DNA of 64,000 nt from NCBI GenBank assembly GCA_034423015.1, contig DAOUJG010000030.1:1-64000 (forward strand), given 5' to 3'. The position numbers and the translations under genes are program-made. How positions within the stretch are numbered: the stretch's first letter is position 1; the number at the start of each line of letters is the position of its first letter. The notes under the pieces are model-generated. The model was given only the letters and a program-made list of their open reading frames with translations, ran no database searches and was not told where the DNA came from. This DNA comes from JAGWBJ01 sp034423015. GTDB lineage: Bacteria; Chloroflexota; Dehalococcoidia; Lucifugimonadales; JAGWBF01. Positions 27,678 through 35,753 of this stretch are shown piece after piece.

Positions 27678-27695
27678 TCTTAAGGAAATGTTAAG
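27678..27695. promoter_or_regulatory. Candidate OmpR-type operator between response regulator and tsaD
   Basis: TCTTAAG (27678-27684) and TGTTAAG (27689-27695) are direct repeats 11 bp apart, the spacing of PhoB/OmpR half-sites. It lies between divergent genes, 41-58 bp upstream of the regulator start. Confidence 0.4.
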
Positions 27696-27734
27696 ACAAC
27701 CGCCGGTTGGGGGCAACCGGAGACGCGCCCGTCG

Positions 27735-27763
27735 TTGACGGGGCGTGACGGTGGGCCTATCAT
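27735..27763 (+). promoter_or_regulatory. Promoter for tsaD
   Basis: TTGACG (27735-27740), 17 bp spacer, TATCAT (27758-27763); start of transcription near 27770. This places the upstream in-frame TTG (27735) and ATG (27762) inside the promoter, so translation must begin at 27777. Confidence 0.65.
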
Positions 27764-27776
27764 GCACGGTGCGGGC

Positions 27777-28823
27777 ATGAAGATACTTGGCATAGAGACA
27801 TCCTGCGACGAGACGGCGGCCTCGGTGGTGGAGGACGGGCGGCGCCTGCTCTCCAACGTCATCGCGTCCCAGGTGAAGATACACGCCCAGTACGGCGGCG
27901 TGGTGCCCGAGGTTGCCTCCCGGCAGCACGTGGTCGACATCGCGCCCACGGTGGACCGGGCCCTGGAGGACGCGGGAGTCTCCTTCGAGGACGTGGACGC
28001 CGTGGCGGTGACCCACGGCCCTGGGCTGGCCGGGGCCCTGCTGGTGGGGGTCAACTTCGCCAAGTCCCTTGCCCTGTCGCTGGGAGTCCCCTTCCTGGGA
28101 GTCAACCACCTGGAGGGGCACATATACGCCGCCTGGCTGCACCCCCGGGAGGCGGACCCCCCGGAGGACCCTGCGGAGTCTCCAGGCTTCCCCCTGGTGT
28201 GCCTGATCGCCTCGGGAGGCCACACGGACCTGGTGCTCATGGAGGGCCACGGCGAGTACCGTCTGCTGGGGAGAACGCGGGACGACGCCGCGGGGGAGGC
28301 CTTCGACAAGGCGGCCCGCATCCTGGGGTTGGGCTTCCCCGGGGGGCCCGAGATACAGAAGGCGTCCGAGGGAGCGTTGGGCGAGGAGAGGCTGCCCCGC
28401 GCCTGGCTGAGGGGGAGTCTGGACTTCAGCTTCAGCGGCGTGAAGACCGCCCTGCTGCACATGGCCCAGGCCGCCCAGGTCTATCCCGACCCGGCGTCCG
28501 TCCCCGTGGAGCGGCTGGACCATGTGGTGAGGGAGCTGTCCGCGGCGTTCCAGGAGTCGGTGGTGGACGTCGCGGTGCGCAAGACGTTGGATGCCACGGA
28601 GAAGTGGGGCGCCAGGGGCATTGTCCTCGGGGGAGGCGTGACCGCCAACGCGCTGCTGAGAAAGCGCATGGCCGAGGCGGCCCCGGTGCCCGCGCTGATA
28701 CCGCGCCCGGTGCTGTGTACGGACAACGGCGCCATGATCGCGGCGTGCGCCCGGTTCCAGATGGAGCTGCGGGGCGGGGACCCCCCGGACATCGACGTGG
28801 ACCCGGGCCTTTCCCTGGGTTGA
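27777..28823 (+). CDS. tsaD: tRNA N6-adenosine threonylcarbamoyltransferase
   Basis: 348 aa, ASKHA fold. It transfers threonylcarbamoyl to A37 of ANN-decoding tRNAs with TsaB and TsaE, which are not in the window. Hallmarks: MKILGIETSCDETAAS at the start, metal ligands His111/His115 (NHLEGHIYA), ASGGHTDLV, DDAAGEAFDK and TDNGAMIA. The leader is only about 7 nt given the promoter at 27735-27763. Confidence 0.97.
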   Translation: MKILGIETSCDETAASVVEDGRRLLSNVIASQVKIHAQYGGVVPEVASRQHVVDIAPTVDRALEDAGVSFEDVDAVAVTHGPGLAGALLVGVNFAKSLALSLGVPFLGVNHLEGHIYAAWLHPREADPPEDPAESPGFPLVCLIASGGHTDLVLMEGHGEYRLLGRTRDDAAGEAFDKAARILGLGFPGGPEIQKASEGALGEERLPRAWLRGSLDFSFSGVKTALLHMAQAAQVYPDPASVPVERLDHVVRELSAAFQESVVDVAVRKTLDATEKWGARGIVLGGGVTANALLRKRMAEAAPVPALIPRPVLCTDNGAMIAACARFQMELRGGDPPDIDVDPGLSLG

Positions 28824-28837
28824 CCGGGGGGGCCGGC

Positions 28838-29698
28838 TCAGGCAGTCCCGGCGGGGGGCTGGGGCCATGGGGCGTTGCCCGTGCCGCTCCGGTTCCACGA
28901 GGGCCGGTAGATCCCGCGGGCCGCGTCGTTGGCGGCGCCCGAAAGCTCCGTTGGCCCCTCCGACGTGGGTTGGGGCGGTCCGTCGACCACTCCCACGGGC
29001 GCCACGGTGGGTTGCTCCGCCTCCCCTTCTGCACTCGGCAGGGCCACGGCGGCCGGTGTCATCTCCGCCTCCGCTTCCGTATCCGGATGGGCCGCGGTGG
29101 ATGGCGCCAGGGCGGGCGCTTCCTCGGGGTCCGTCTCGGGCTGATGGGCCGGCGCCGGCTCTCCGGTGTCGAGCTTTAGCTGGAAGCACCTGTCGATCAG
29201 CCTGTACAGGTCCGAGCTTGCCTGGCCGTTCTGGTAGGTAAAGGACGTTTGCCAATCGCCCGCGATGAAGGTGACGCTGCCGTCTTCCTCCCAGATCAGG
29301 TACTTGCCGATGAAGAGGACGCCGACGAAGGCGATGGCCGCGCCCAGGGCCAGGGCAACGGTTATGCCGTCCAGGATGTACCCCAGGACGATATAGCTGA
29401 GAACGCCTCCCAGCAGCAGGAGCAGGCCCTGGACCAGGTCCCGGAGCCCCCTGGTGTTGGCCTTGACGGAGACCCCCTGCAGCTCGGCGATGGCAGCCGC
29501 CGAAACACCCTTGGCACCGTCGGTGTCGTTGAAGGAGATGATCCGGTGGCTGGTCAGGACCAGCACCGGGCCGCTGGCCGGCGTCTCGGGGACGGACCCG
29601 GTGTCCGCCACGAACCGGTCCTCGATGCGCTCACCCTCCAGCAGCCGCAGGTCCCGGAGGGCCCTTGCCTGGCCGTTGTTACCGACCACCCATGTCAC
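28838..29698 (-). CDS. Hypothetical membrane protein with PH-like domain
   Basis: 286 aa. The N-terminal region resembles a bacterial PH-like domain (VLVLTSHRIISFND, an antiparallel motif ending in a helix). A two-helix membrane hairpin spans about residues 88-135 (LLLLLGGVLSYIVLG; VALALGAAIAFVGVLF). A short soluble part follows (WEEDGSVTFIAGDWQ), then about 110 residues of acidic, Pro/Ala-rich low-complexity tail. Function unknown. It is convergent with tsaD, 14 bp apart. Confidence 0.65.
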   Translation of the reverse strand: MTWVVGNNGQARALRDLRLLEGERIEDRFVADTGSVPETPASGPVLVLTSHRIISFNDTDGAKGVSAAAIAELQGVSVKANTRGLRDLVQGLLLLLGGVLSYIVLGYILDGITVALALGAAIAFVGVLFIGKYLIWEEDGSVTFIAGDWQTSFTYQNGQASSDLYRLIDRCFQLKLDTGEPAPAHQPETDPEEAPALAPSTAAHPDTEAEAEMTPAAVALPSAEGEAEQPTVAPVGVVDGPPQPTSEGPTELSGAANDAARGIYRPSWNRSGTGNAPWPQPPAGTA

Positions 29699-29821
29699 CT
29701 CGGAGGGGCCCGCGCTCCGGGCGCCGGCCAGCCGAAAAACATGGTATCACAGGCGACACTCCGTGCCTACTCCGTAGTGTCTGCCACGCTTCGGACACGC
29801 CTATGGCGGGCGCCGTTCGCC

Positions 29822-29850
29822 TTGACACTCACGGGGGTCACGGTTATGAT
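29822..29850 (+). promoter_or_regulatory. Promoter for rny operon
   Basis: Perfect TTGACA (29822-29827), 17 bp spacer, TATGAT (29845-29850). Transcription should start near 29857, about 58 nt before the rny start. Confidence 0.75.
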
Positions 29851-29914
29851 GATTTGGTCAGGGGCAGGAGACCCCTGAATCTATTTGCCTAGGCGGAAAG
29901 GAAGGGTGATCGGA

Positions 29915-31390
29915 TTGAACATCCTTAAATTCCTTGCCGGCCTAGCGGGTGCTGGACGCTCTAAAGCTGCTAGAGAGGAAGCCCAGAGGATACTATCCGA
30001 GGCCGAGGAGGAGAAGAAGAAGCTCCTCCTCGAGGCCAGGGAAGAGGCCCTAAAGACCCGTTCTTCGGTGGAGTCGGACCTCAAGGAGAGGCGACGGGAG
30101 CTTCAGAGACAGGAGAAGAGGCATCTCCAGAGAGAGGAGAGCCTGGAGCGAAGGACCGAGAGCCTGGAACGTCAAGAGGAGGCCCTCGGCACCAGAGAAC
30201 GGGACGTGGAGACCCACAAGCAAGAGATCGAAGAGATCAAGGCCCAACAACTCAGGCAGCTGGAGGAAGTCGCTCGTCTGACCGCGGTCGAGGCCCGGGA
30301 CATCATCTTCAAAAAGTCCGAAGATGAGATGAAGCACGAGCTTGCCCGCCGCTACTATGATCTAGAGCGGCAGATGGCAGAAGAAGCGGACCAGAAGGCC
30401 CGTAGGGTCGTTACACTGGCCATACAGAGGTTGGCCACCGACGTGGTGTCCGAGCATACCACGTCCGTAGTCCCCCTGCCCAACGACGACATGAAAGGGC
30501 GTCTCATCGGGCGGGAGGGCCGGAACATCAAGGTGCTGGAAGCCCTCACCGGGGTGGACGTCATCATCGACGACACCCCCGAGGTCGTTACCGTGTCCTG
30601 CTTCGACCCGGTGCGCCGGGAGATGGCGCGCCTGACCCTGGAGAAGCTGGTGCAGGACGGCCGGATACAGCCCGCCCGCATCGAGGACATGGTGGAGCGC
30701 GCCCGCCAGGAGATGGACGAGACCATCGAGCGGGAGGGGGAGAAGGCGGTCTTCGAGGCCGGCGTGGCCGGGCTCAACCCGGAGCTTATCAAGCTGCTGG
30801 GACGCCTGAAGTACCGCTACAGCTACGGGGAGAATGTCCTGCAGCATTCTGTGGAGGTGTCCCTGCTGGCCGGGATGCTGGCCGCGGAGATAGGCGCCAA
30901 CATCGAAGTATCCAAGGCTGGCGGCCTCCTCCACGACATCGGCAAGTCCCTCACCCACGAGGTGGACGGGCCCCACGCGGAGATAGGTGCGGACATAGCC
31001 CGCAAGTTCGGCATACACCCCGAGGTGCACAGGGCCATCATGGAGCACCACGACGAGGACAGGGGCTCCGTGGAGGCGTTCCTGGTGGCCACCGCCGACG
31101 CCATCAGCGCGTCCAGGCCAGGCGCTCGGAAGGAGTCCCTGGAGCACTACGTCAAGCGGCTGGAGGCCCTGGAGAACGTGGCCACCAGCTTCGGCGGGAT
31201 CGAGAAGGCCTTCGCCATACAGGCCGGGCGGGAAGTCCGGATCATGGTGAAGCCGGACAACATAGACGACGGAAACGCCTCGGTCCTGGCCCGCGACATC
31301 GCCAAGAAGATCGAGGAAGACCTGGTGTTCCCGGGGCAGATCAAGGTGACCGTCATCCGGGAGACTCGCGCCGTCGAGTTCGCCCGGTAG
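29915..31390 (+). CDS. rny: Ribonuclease Y
   Basis: 491 aa endoribonuclease of mRNA decay. A long charged coiled coil (about residues 15-175) is followed by a KH domain (GRLIGREGRNIKVLEALTG) and an HD domain (LLHDIGKSLTHEVDG, EHHDED). GGAAGGG at 29900-29906 sits 8 nt before the TTG at 29915; GTG 29906 and TTG 29885 are alternatives. The expected N-terminal membrane helix is reduced to a short weak stretch, NILKFLAGLAGAG. Followed by ymdB, its usual neighbour. Confidence 0.96.
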   Translation: MNILKFLAGLAGAGRSKAAREEAQRILSEAEEEKKKLLLEAREEALKTRSSVESDLKERRRELQRQEKRHLQREESLERRTESLERQEEALGTRERDVETHKQEIEEIKAQQLRQLEEVARLTAVEARDIIFKKSEDEMKHELARRYYDLERQMAEEADQKARRVVTLAIQRLATDVVSEHTTSVVPLPNDDMKGRLIGREGRNIKVLEALTGVDVIIDDTPEVVTVSCFDPVRREMARLTLEKLVQDGRIQPARIEDMVERARQEMDETIEREGEKAVFEAGVAGLNPELIKLLGRLKYRYSYGENVLQHSVEVSLLAGMLAAEIGANIEVSKAGGLLHDIGKSLTHEVDGPHAEIGADIARKFGIHPEVHRAIMEHHDEDRGSVEAFLVATADAISASRPGARKESLEHYVKRLEALENVATSFGGIEKAFAIQAGREVRIMVKPDNIDDGNASVLARDIAKKIEEDLVFPGQIKVTVIRETRAVEFAR

Positions 31391-31447
31391 GGGACCGGCC
31401 CGGGCCTAGGTCATCGGGAAAACCGGCCATCGCGAGAGCATTCGACG

Positions 31448-31494
31448 CCGGGGCCGCCGCTGTGAGGGTCTTGATCCGACGGCAGCGGCCCCGG
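31448..31494 (+). promoter_or_regulatory. Long hairpin between rny and ymdB
   Basis: CCGGGGCCGC pairs perfectly with GCGGCCCCGG and the stem continues about 6 more pairs with one mismatch, loop of about 15 nt. No T-run follows, so it is not a classical terminator; it could mark RNA processing or protect one cistron. Confidence 0.5.
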
Positions 31495-31528
31495 TTGGTG
31501 CTGGCACAAACGACAGAGTAGGTACCCC

Positions 31529-32305
31529 TTGCGCGTTCTGCTCATAGGTGACGTAATCGGAAAGCCCGGCCGCAGGGCCGTGCGCACGCTGGTGCCCGGC
31601 CTCCGCCAGGAGATGGGCATCGACCTGGTCATCGCCAACGGCGAGAACACGGCCGGCGGCTTCGGCATAACCCCGGGCACGGCCCAGGAGCTCCTGGAGA
31701 GCGACGTGGACGTGATCACCTCGGGGAACCACATCTGGAAGCAGAAGGAGATCGTCCCGTACATCGAAGAGGAGTGGCCCCTCATCCGGCCGGCGAACTA
31801 CCCGGAGGGCGCGCCCGGCCGGGGCCACATCCGCATAGGCGACACCCTGGTGCTGAACCTCATGGGCCGGGTCTTCATGAACACGCTGGACTGCCCCTTC
31901 CGCACGGCCGACCGGCTGCTGGAGGAGCAGGCCGGGGGGCCCAACGCCCCCAGGGCCGTCATCGTGGACTTCCACGGCGAGGCCACCTCGGAGAAGCAGG
32001 CGATGGGCTGGTACCTCGACGGCCGCGTGTCCGCCGTGGTGGGAACCCATACCCACGTGCCCACGGCCGACGCCCGCATCCTGCCCAACGGCACTGCCTT
32101 CGTCACGGACCTGGGCATGGCCGGGCCCCGGGACTCGGTCATCGGGTGCGAGCCCGAGGGCGTGCTCAGGGGCTTTCTGACCCAGATGCCCCGCAAGCTC
32201 ACGGTGGCCGCCGGGCCGGTGGTCCTCAACTCGGTCCTCATAGACGTGGACGAGGAGCGGGGGGTGGCAACCGGGATCCAGCGAGTCGACAGGACCCTGG
32301 CCTGA
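31529..32305 (+). CDS. ymdB: YmdB-family metallophosphoesterase
   Basis: 258 aa, TIGR00282 family. Bacillus YmdB hydrolyses 2',3'-cyclic AMP and affects biofilm and RNA turnover genes. Metal ligands are visible in LLIGDVIG (Asp8), ANGENTAGG, TSGNHIW, DFHGEATSEK and GTHTHVPTAD. The TTG start is chosen because the family begins M-R-V-L-x-I-G-D. It follows rny and overlaps the next gene by one base (TGATG). Confidence 0.94.
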   Translation: MRVLLIGDVIGKPGRRAVRTLVPGLRQEMGIDLVIANGENTAGGFGITPGTAQELLESDVDVITSGNHIWKQKEIVPYIEEEWPLIRPANYPEGAPGRGHIRIGDTLVLNLMGRVFMNTLDCPFRTADRLLEEQAGGPNAPRAVIVDFHGEATSEKQAMGWYLDGRVSAVVGTHTHVPTADARILPNGTAFVTDLGMAGPRDSVIGCEPEGVLRGFLTQMPRKLTVAAGPVVLNSVLIDVDEERGVATGIQRVDRTLA

Positions 32306-33150
32306 TGCCCATAGCCGACCTCCACCTTCACACCACGGCCTCCGACGGGCGGCTGACGCCCACCCAGCTCATGGAGTTGGTGGCCCGACGAGGGCTCAAG
32401 GCCGTGGCGGTGACGGACCACGACTCCACCGAGGGGCTGGCGGAGGCCTTGGAAGCCGCCTCCGCCTATCCGGACCTCCGGGTGGTCCCGGGAATAGAGC
32501 TCAGCACCGACGTGCCTGGCAACGAGATACACGTCCTGGCCTACTACATCCAGTATACGGACCCCGGCGTGCAGGAGCGGTTGGCGCGATTCCGGGAGGG
32601 GCGGCTGGACCGGGCGCGAAAGATGGTGGAGAAGCTGGGGGAGCTGGGCATAGAGATCGAGTGGGACCGGGTGCAGGCCATCGCAGGCGAGGGCGCGGTG
32701 GGGCGGCCTCACCTGGCGCTGGCCATGGTGGAGAAGGGCTACATCAAGGAGCCCCGGGATGCCTTCGACGCCTACATCGGCAGAAACGGGCCCGCCTACG
32801 TGGAGCGGGAGAAGCTCACGCCGGTGCAGGCCGTGGAGCTGATCCGCGACTGGGGGGGCGCCGCGGTCGTTGCGCACCCCGGGTGGATGCCGGACCTTGA
32901 CCCGACCCTGGAGGAGCTGAAGAGGGCGGGGCTGGTTGGCATGGAGGTCTACTACGCCCAGTACTCGCCGGAGCAGATCGGGGAGCTTGCGGCCGTCGCG
33001 GCCAATCACGGGCTGCTGGCCTGCGGGGGCAGCGACTATCATGGGTTGGGCAACGCGGGAGAGCCCCTGCCCGGCAACATGGGGCCGCCCCTGGACACGG
33101 TGGACAGGCTGCGGGAGCTGGCGACCCGGCCGGTGTCTATCCCAGCCTAG
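32305..33150 (+). CDS. PHP-domain phosphoesterase (nucleoside bisphosphate phosphatase / RNase AM-like)
   Basis: 281 aa, COG0613-type PHP domain. Metal-binding motifs: DLHLHTTASDG, VTDHDST, PGIELS, EIHVLAYY, AHPGW and GGSDYHG. Characterised relatives hydrolyse 3',5'-nucleoside bisphosphates and, in E. coli, trim RNA 5' ends. The start overlaps the ymdB stop (TGATG), coupling the two. Together with rny and ymdB it forms a run of RNA-degradation or nucleotide-recycling genes. Confidence 0.9.
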   Translation: MPIADLHLHTTASDGRLTPTQLMELVARRGLKAVAVTDHDSTEGLAEALEAASAYPDLRVVPGIELSTDVPGNEIHVLAYYIQYTDPGVQERLARFREGRLDRARKMVEKLGELGIEIEWDRVQAIAGEGAVGRPHLALAMVEKGYIKEPRDAFDAYIGRNGPAYVEREKLTPVQAVELIRDWGGAAVVAHPGWMPDLDPTLEELKRAGLVGMEVYYAQYSPEQIGELAAVAANHGLLACGGSDYHGLGNAGEPLPGNMGPPLDTVDRLRELATRPVSIPA

Positions 33151-33179
33151 GGGCCCGGGTATCGACGAGCGGAGCATCC

Positions 33180-33866
33180 ATGGAGCTGGCCGCACTCTAC
33201 CTTTACTCCTACCTGATTGGGTCCGTGCCGACGGCGTACATCCTGGGACGCATGGTCAAGGGCATCGACATCCGTCTCTACGGCAGCGGCAACGTGGGCG
33301 GCACCAACGTTTTCCACAACGTCGGCAAGGGGTGGGGCATCCTGCTGGGGGTGTTCGAGCTGTTCGGCAAGGGCGCCTCTCCCGTGTGGATCGGGATGTT
33401 CGCACTGGACCTGGACAGGTCGTCATATGCGCTCATGGGCGCGCCCCTCATGTCCATGGTGGGCCATAACTGGTCGATTCTCCTGAGGTTCGGAGGCGGC
33501 CGGGCCGTGGGCGTTGCCATAGGGGCCCTGGGCGCACTGGCCTGGAAGGAGTTGGTGGTGTTCGCCGCGGTGGCGATAGGGGGCTGGGCGCTGTTCAGGA
33601 GCTCGGGGGTGTGGGTGCTCATCGCCCTCCTGCTCCTGCCCGTGGCTGCCGTCCTGTTGGGCGAGCCCGCTTCCGTGGCGTGGTTCTGCGCGGGCATCGT
33701 CGTGGTGACGGGCCTCAAGCGTCTGCATGCCAACCTGGCCCCCATGCCGCCGGACATCCCAAAGATGCGGGTGCTCCTGAACCGCCTGATCATGGACCGG
33801 GACGTGGCCGAGCACGCGGCATGGGTGAACCGGGGTCCGAGGGAGCGGGATGGGACCGTCAGCTAG
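33180..33866 (+). CDS. plsY: PlsY-family acyl-phosphate:glycerol-3-phosphate acyltransferase, divergent
   Basis: 228 aa integral membrane protein. Motif 1 is present (YGSGNVGGTNVFHNVGKG). Motif 2 is altered: GHNWSILLRFGGGRAVGVAIG lacks the usual proline and has Arg in place of the conserved Lys. Family members make lysophosphatidic acid. The changes suggest a paralogue or a shifted substrate. 29 bp downstream of the PHP gene. Confidence 0.82.
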   Translation: MELAALYLYSYLIGSVPTAYILGRMVKGIDIRLYGSGNVGGTNVFHNVGKGWGILLGVFELFGKGASPVWIGMFALDLDRSSYALMGAPLMSMVGHNWSILLRFGGGRAVGVAIGALGALAWKELVVFAAVAIGGWALFRSSGVWVLIALLLLPVAAVLLGEPASVAWFCAGIVVVTGLKRLHANLAPMPPDIPKMRVLLNRLIMDRDVAEHAAWVNRGPRERDGTVS

Positions 33867-34455
33867 CCCTATGACGTGCCGCGCCTGCGGTGCGGAGAAC
33901 AGGCCCGAGGCGCGGTACTGCACCAGCTGCGGAGGGGCGGTGGAGTCGCAGCCGGGCGATTCGCCGGCCCCCTCCGAGGAGGCGCAATACGGCTTTCACC
34001 GGTGCACCTTCCATCCCGAGGTGGAGACGGGCCTGGCCTGCGGCAAGTGCGGCCAGTACATCTGCCCCCGCTGCATGATCCAGACCCCGGTGGGCGCACG
34101 CTGCCGGGACTGCGCCCAGGTGACCCGGCATCCCACCTACGACGTCTCCACCGGATACTACCTGCGCGCCTCGGTGGCGTCGGTGGTGGTGGGGATAGTG
34201 GGAGGGGTCCTGTGGGCCCTCAGCCTCGGGATACCATTCCTTCCGTGGCTGCTGGCCGGGGGGACGGGGTTCGCCGTGGGGGAGGCCGTCAGCCTCATGT
34301 CCAACCGGAAACGGGGGCGGGGGCTGATCGTCATCGCGGTGGTTGGGGTCACGATCTCGGTGCTCACCGTCGTGTTGACAATTCAAGCCTTCCCGCTGCT
34401 CCTCCTGCTGCCCTCGGCCCTGGCCTACTACATGGCGGTGATCCGGGTCCGGTGA
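33850..34455 (+). CDS. Zinc-ribbon and B-box-like membrane protein
   Basis: 201 aa. The N-terminus has a zinc ribbon (MTCRACGAENRPEARYCTSCG), then a B-box-type Cys/His cluster (CTFHPEVETGLACGKCGQYICPRC plus CRDC), then about three membrane helices from residue 105 on. The ATG at 33850 has GGGAG about 6 nt upstream and overlaps plsY by 17 bp; ATG 33871 just after the plsY stop is the alternative. Proteins of this layout are common in Chloroflexota and uncharacterised. Confidence 0.8.
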   Translation: MGPSASPMTCRACGAENRPEARYCTSCGGAVESQPGDSPAPSEEAQYGFHRCTFHPEVETGLACGKCGQYICPRCMIQTPVGARCRDCAQVTRHPTYDVSTGYYLRASVASVVVGIVGGVLWALSLGIPFLPWLLAGGTGFAVGEAVSLMSNRKRGRGLIVIAVVGVTISVLTVVLTIQAFPLLLLLPSALAYYMAVIRVR

Positions 34456-34471
34456 CTCCCCCGGAGCCCCG

Positions 34472-35533
34472 TCAGGCGGTCTCCGCCGTGGCGCCGGCCC
34501 CGATGCCCTCGGGGTCGCCGGCGCCGTTCCTGCCGGGCTCGGCCACGGCGGGCTCGACCCCGCGGATGCGGCCCTCGATCTCCCGGGCCACCTCTGGGTG
34601 CTCCGCCAGGAACGCCTTGGAGTTCTCCCTGCCCTGTCCGAGACGGGCGTCGCCGTAGGAGTAGAAGGCCCCCGCCTTCTTCACGATGTTGCGGGCAACC
34701 CCCAGGTCCAGCAGGTCGCCCATCTTGTTGATGCCCTGGTTGAACATGATGTCGAACTCTGCGACGCGGAAGGGCGGGGCCACCTTGTTCTTGACGATCC
34801 GGGCCCGCACCCGGTTCCCCAGTATGTCCGAGCCCTGCTTGATGGACTCTATACGGCGCAGGTCGATGCGCACCGAGCTGTAGAACTTGAGGGCGCGGCC
34901 CCCGGGGGTGACCTCGGGGCTGCCGTACATCACGCCCACCTTCTCCCGAAGCTGGTTGATGAATACCACCGCGGTGTGGGAGTGGTGGATGGCGGCCGTG
35001 AGCTTGCGCAAGGCCTGGGACATCAGCCGGGCCTGGAGACCGACGTGGGAGTCCCCCATGTCCCCTTCCAGCTCGGACTTGGGGACCAAGGCGGCGACGC
35101 TGTCGATGATCACCGTGTCCACGCCGCCGCTGCGCACCAGGTACTCGGTTATCTCCAGGGCCTGCTCGGCGCTGTCGGGCTGGGATATGAGCAGGCCGTC
35201 CAGGTCCACGCCGCAGTTGGCGGCGTAGGTGGGGTCCAGCGCGTGCTCCACGTCCACGTAGGCGGCTGTCCCGCCGTCCTTCTGGGTCTCGGCCATTATG
35301 TGCAGGGCCAGGGTGGACTTGCCCGCGGACTCGGTGCCGTATATCTCGGTCACGCGGCCCCTGGGTATGCCGCCGACCCCCAGGGCGATGTCCAGGGACA
35401 GGGACCCGGTGGAGACGACTTCGGTCCCCAGCTTATGGTCCATCTCCCCCAGCCGCATTATGGCGCCTTTGCCGTACTGCCGTTCGATTTGCGCTATGGC
35501 GATGTCCAGGGACTTCGCTTTCTCCGTAGCCAT
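34472..35533 (-). CDS. recA: Recombinase RecA
   Basis: 353 aa. It catalyses strand exchange and LexA cleavage. Walker A GTESAGKST is residues 66-74; other signatures are YVDVEHALDPTYA, INQLREKVGVMYGSPE and TPGGRALKFYSSVR. The C-terminal tail is Gly/Ala/Glu-rich. The start is MATEKAKSLD with GGGAGG 5 nt upstream; the 19 extra in-frame residues upstream are not family-like. A perfect dyad lies 31 bp upstream (35564-35578). Confidence 0.98.
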   Translation of the reverse strand: MATEKAKSLDIAIAQIERQYGKGAIMRLGEMDHKLGTEVVSTGSLSLDIALGVGGIPRGRVTEIYGTESAGKSTLALHIMAETQKDGGTAAYVDVEHALDPTYAANCGVDLDGLLISQPDSAEQALEITEYLVRSGGVDTVIIDSVAALVPKSELEGDMGDSHVGLQARLMSQALRKLTAAIHHSHTAVVFINQLREKVGVMYGSPEVTPGGRALKFYSSVRIDLRRIESIKQGSDILGNRVRARIVKNKVAPPFRVAEFDIMFNQGINKMGDLLDLGVARNIVKKAGAFYSYGDARLGQGRENSKAFLAEHPEVAREIEGRIRGVEPAVAEPGRNGAGDPEGIGAGATAETA

Positions 35534-35563
35534 CCGTCCTCCCAGGGCCCCGACTTCGACGGC

Positions 35564-35578
35564 ATGGTAGCATACCAT
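35564..35578. promoter_or_regulatory. Perfect dyad upstream of recA, candidate SOS operator
   Basis: ATGGTA-GCA-TACCAT, 6 bp arms and 3 bp centre, overlapping a -10-like TATGCT on the minus strand (35569-35574). Position and symmetry fit a repressor site; no lexA is present to confirm. Confidence 0.45.
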
Positions 35579-35652
35579 CCAGGCACCCACAAGAAGCCGT
35601 TGTCACTCTCTGGCTGGCGGGCCGGCGGCGTTGGGAAGGGGGGCCGTCACCC

Positions 35653-35680
35653 TTGTAAAGTCGGGCGTCGCAGCTATAAT
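35653..35680 (+). promoter_or_regulatory. Promoter for tandem ridA genes
   Basis: TTGTAA (35653-35658), 16 bp spacer, perfect TATAAT (35675-35680); start of transcription near 35687. Confidence 0.65.
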
Positions 35681-35753
35681 GTCTCAAGGCCCCGCGTGGT
35701 GCCGGATAACGACGCGGGCCCGATATTCCCCCGATATTGGTAGGAGGTGCCAG

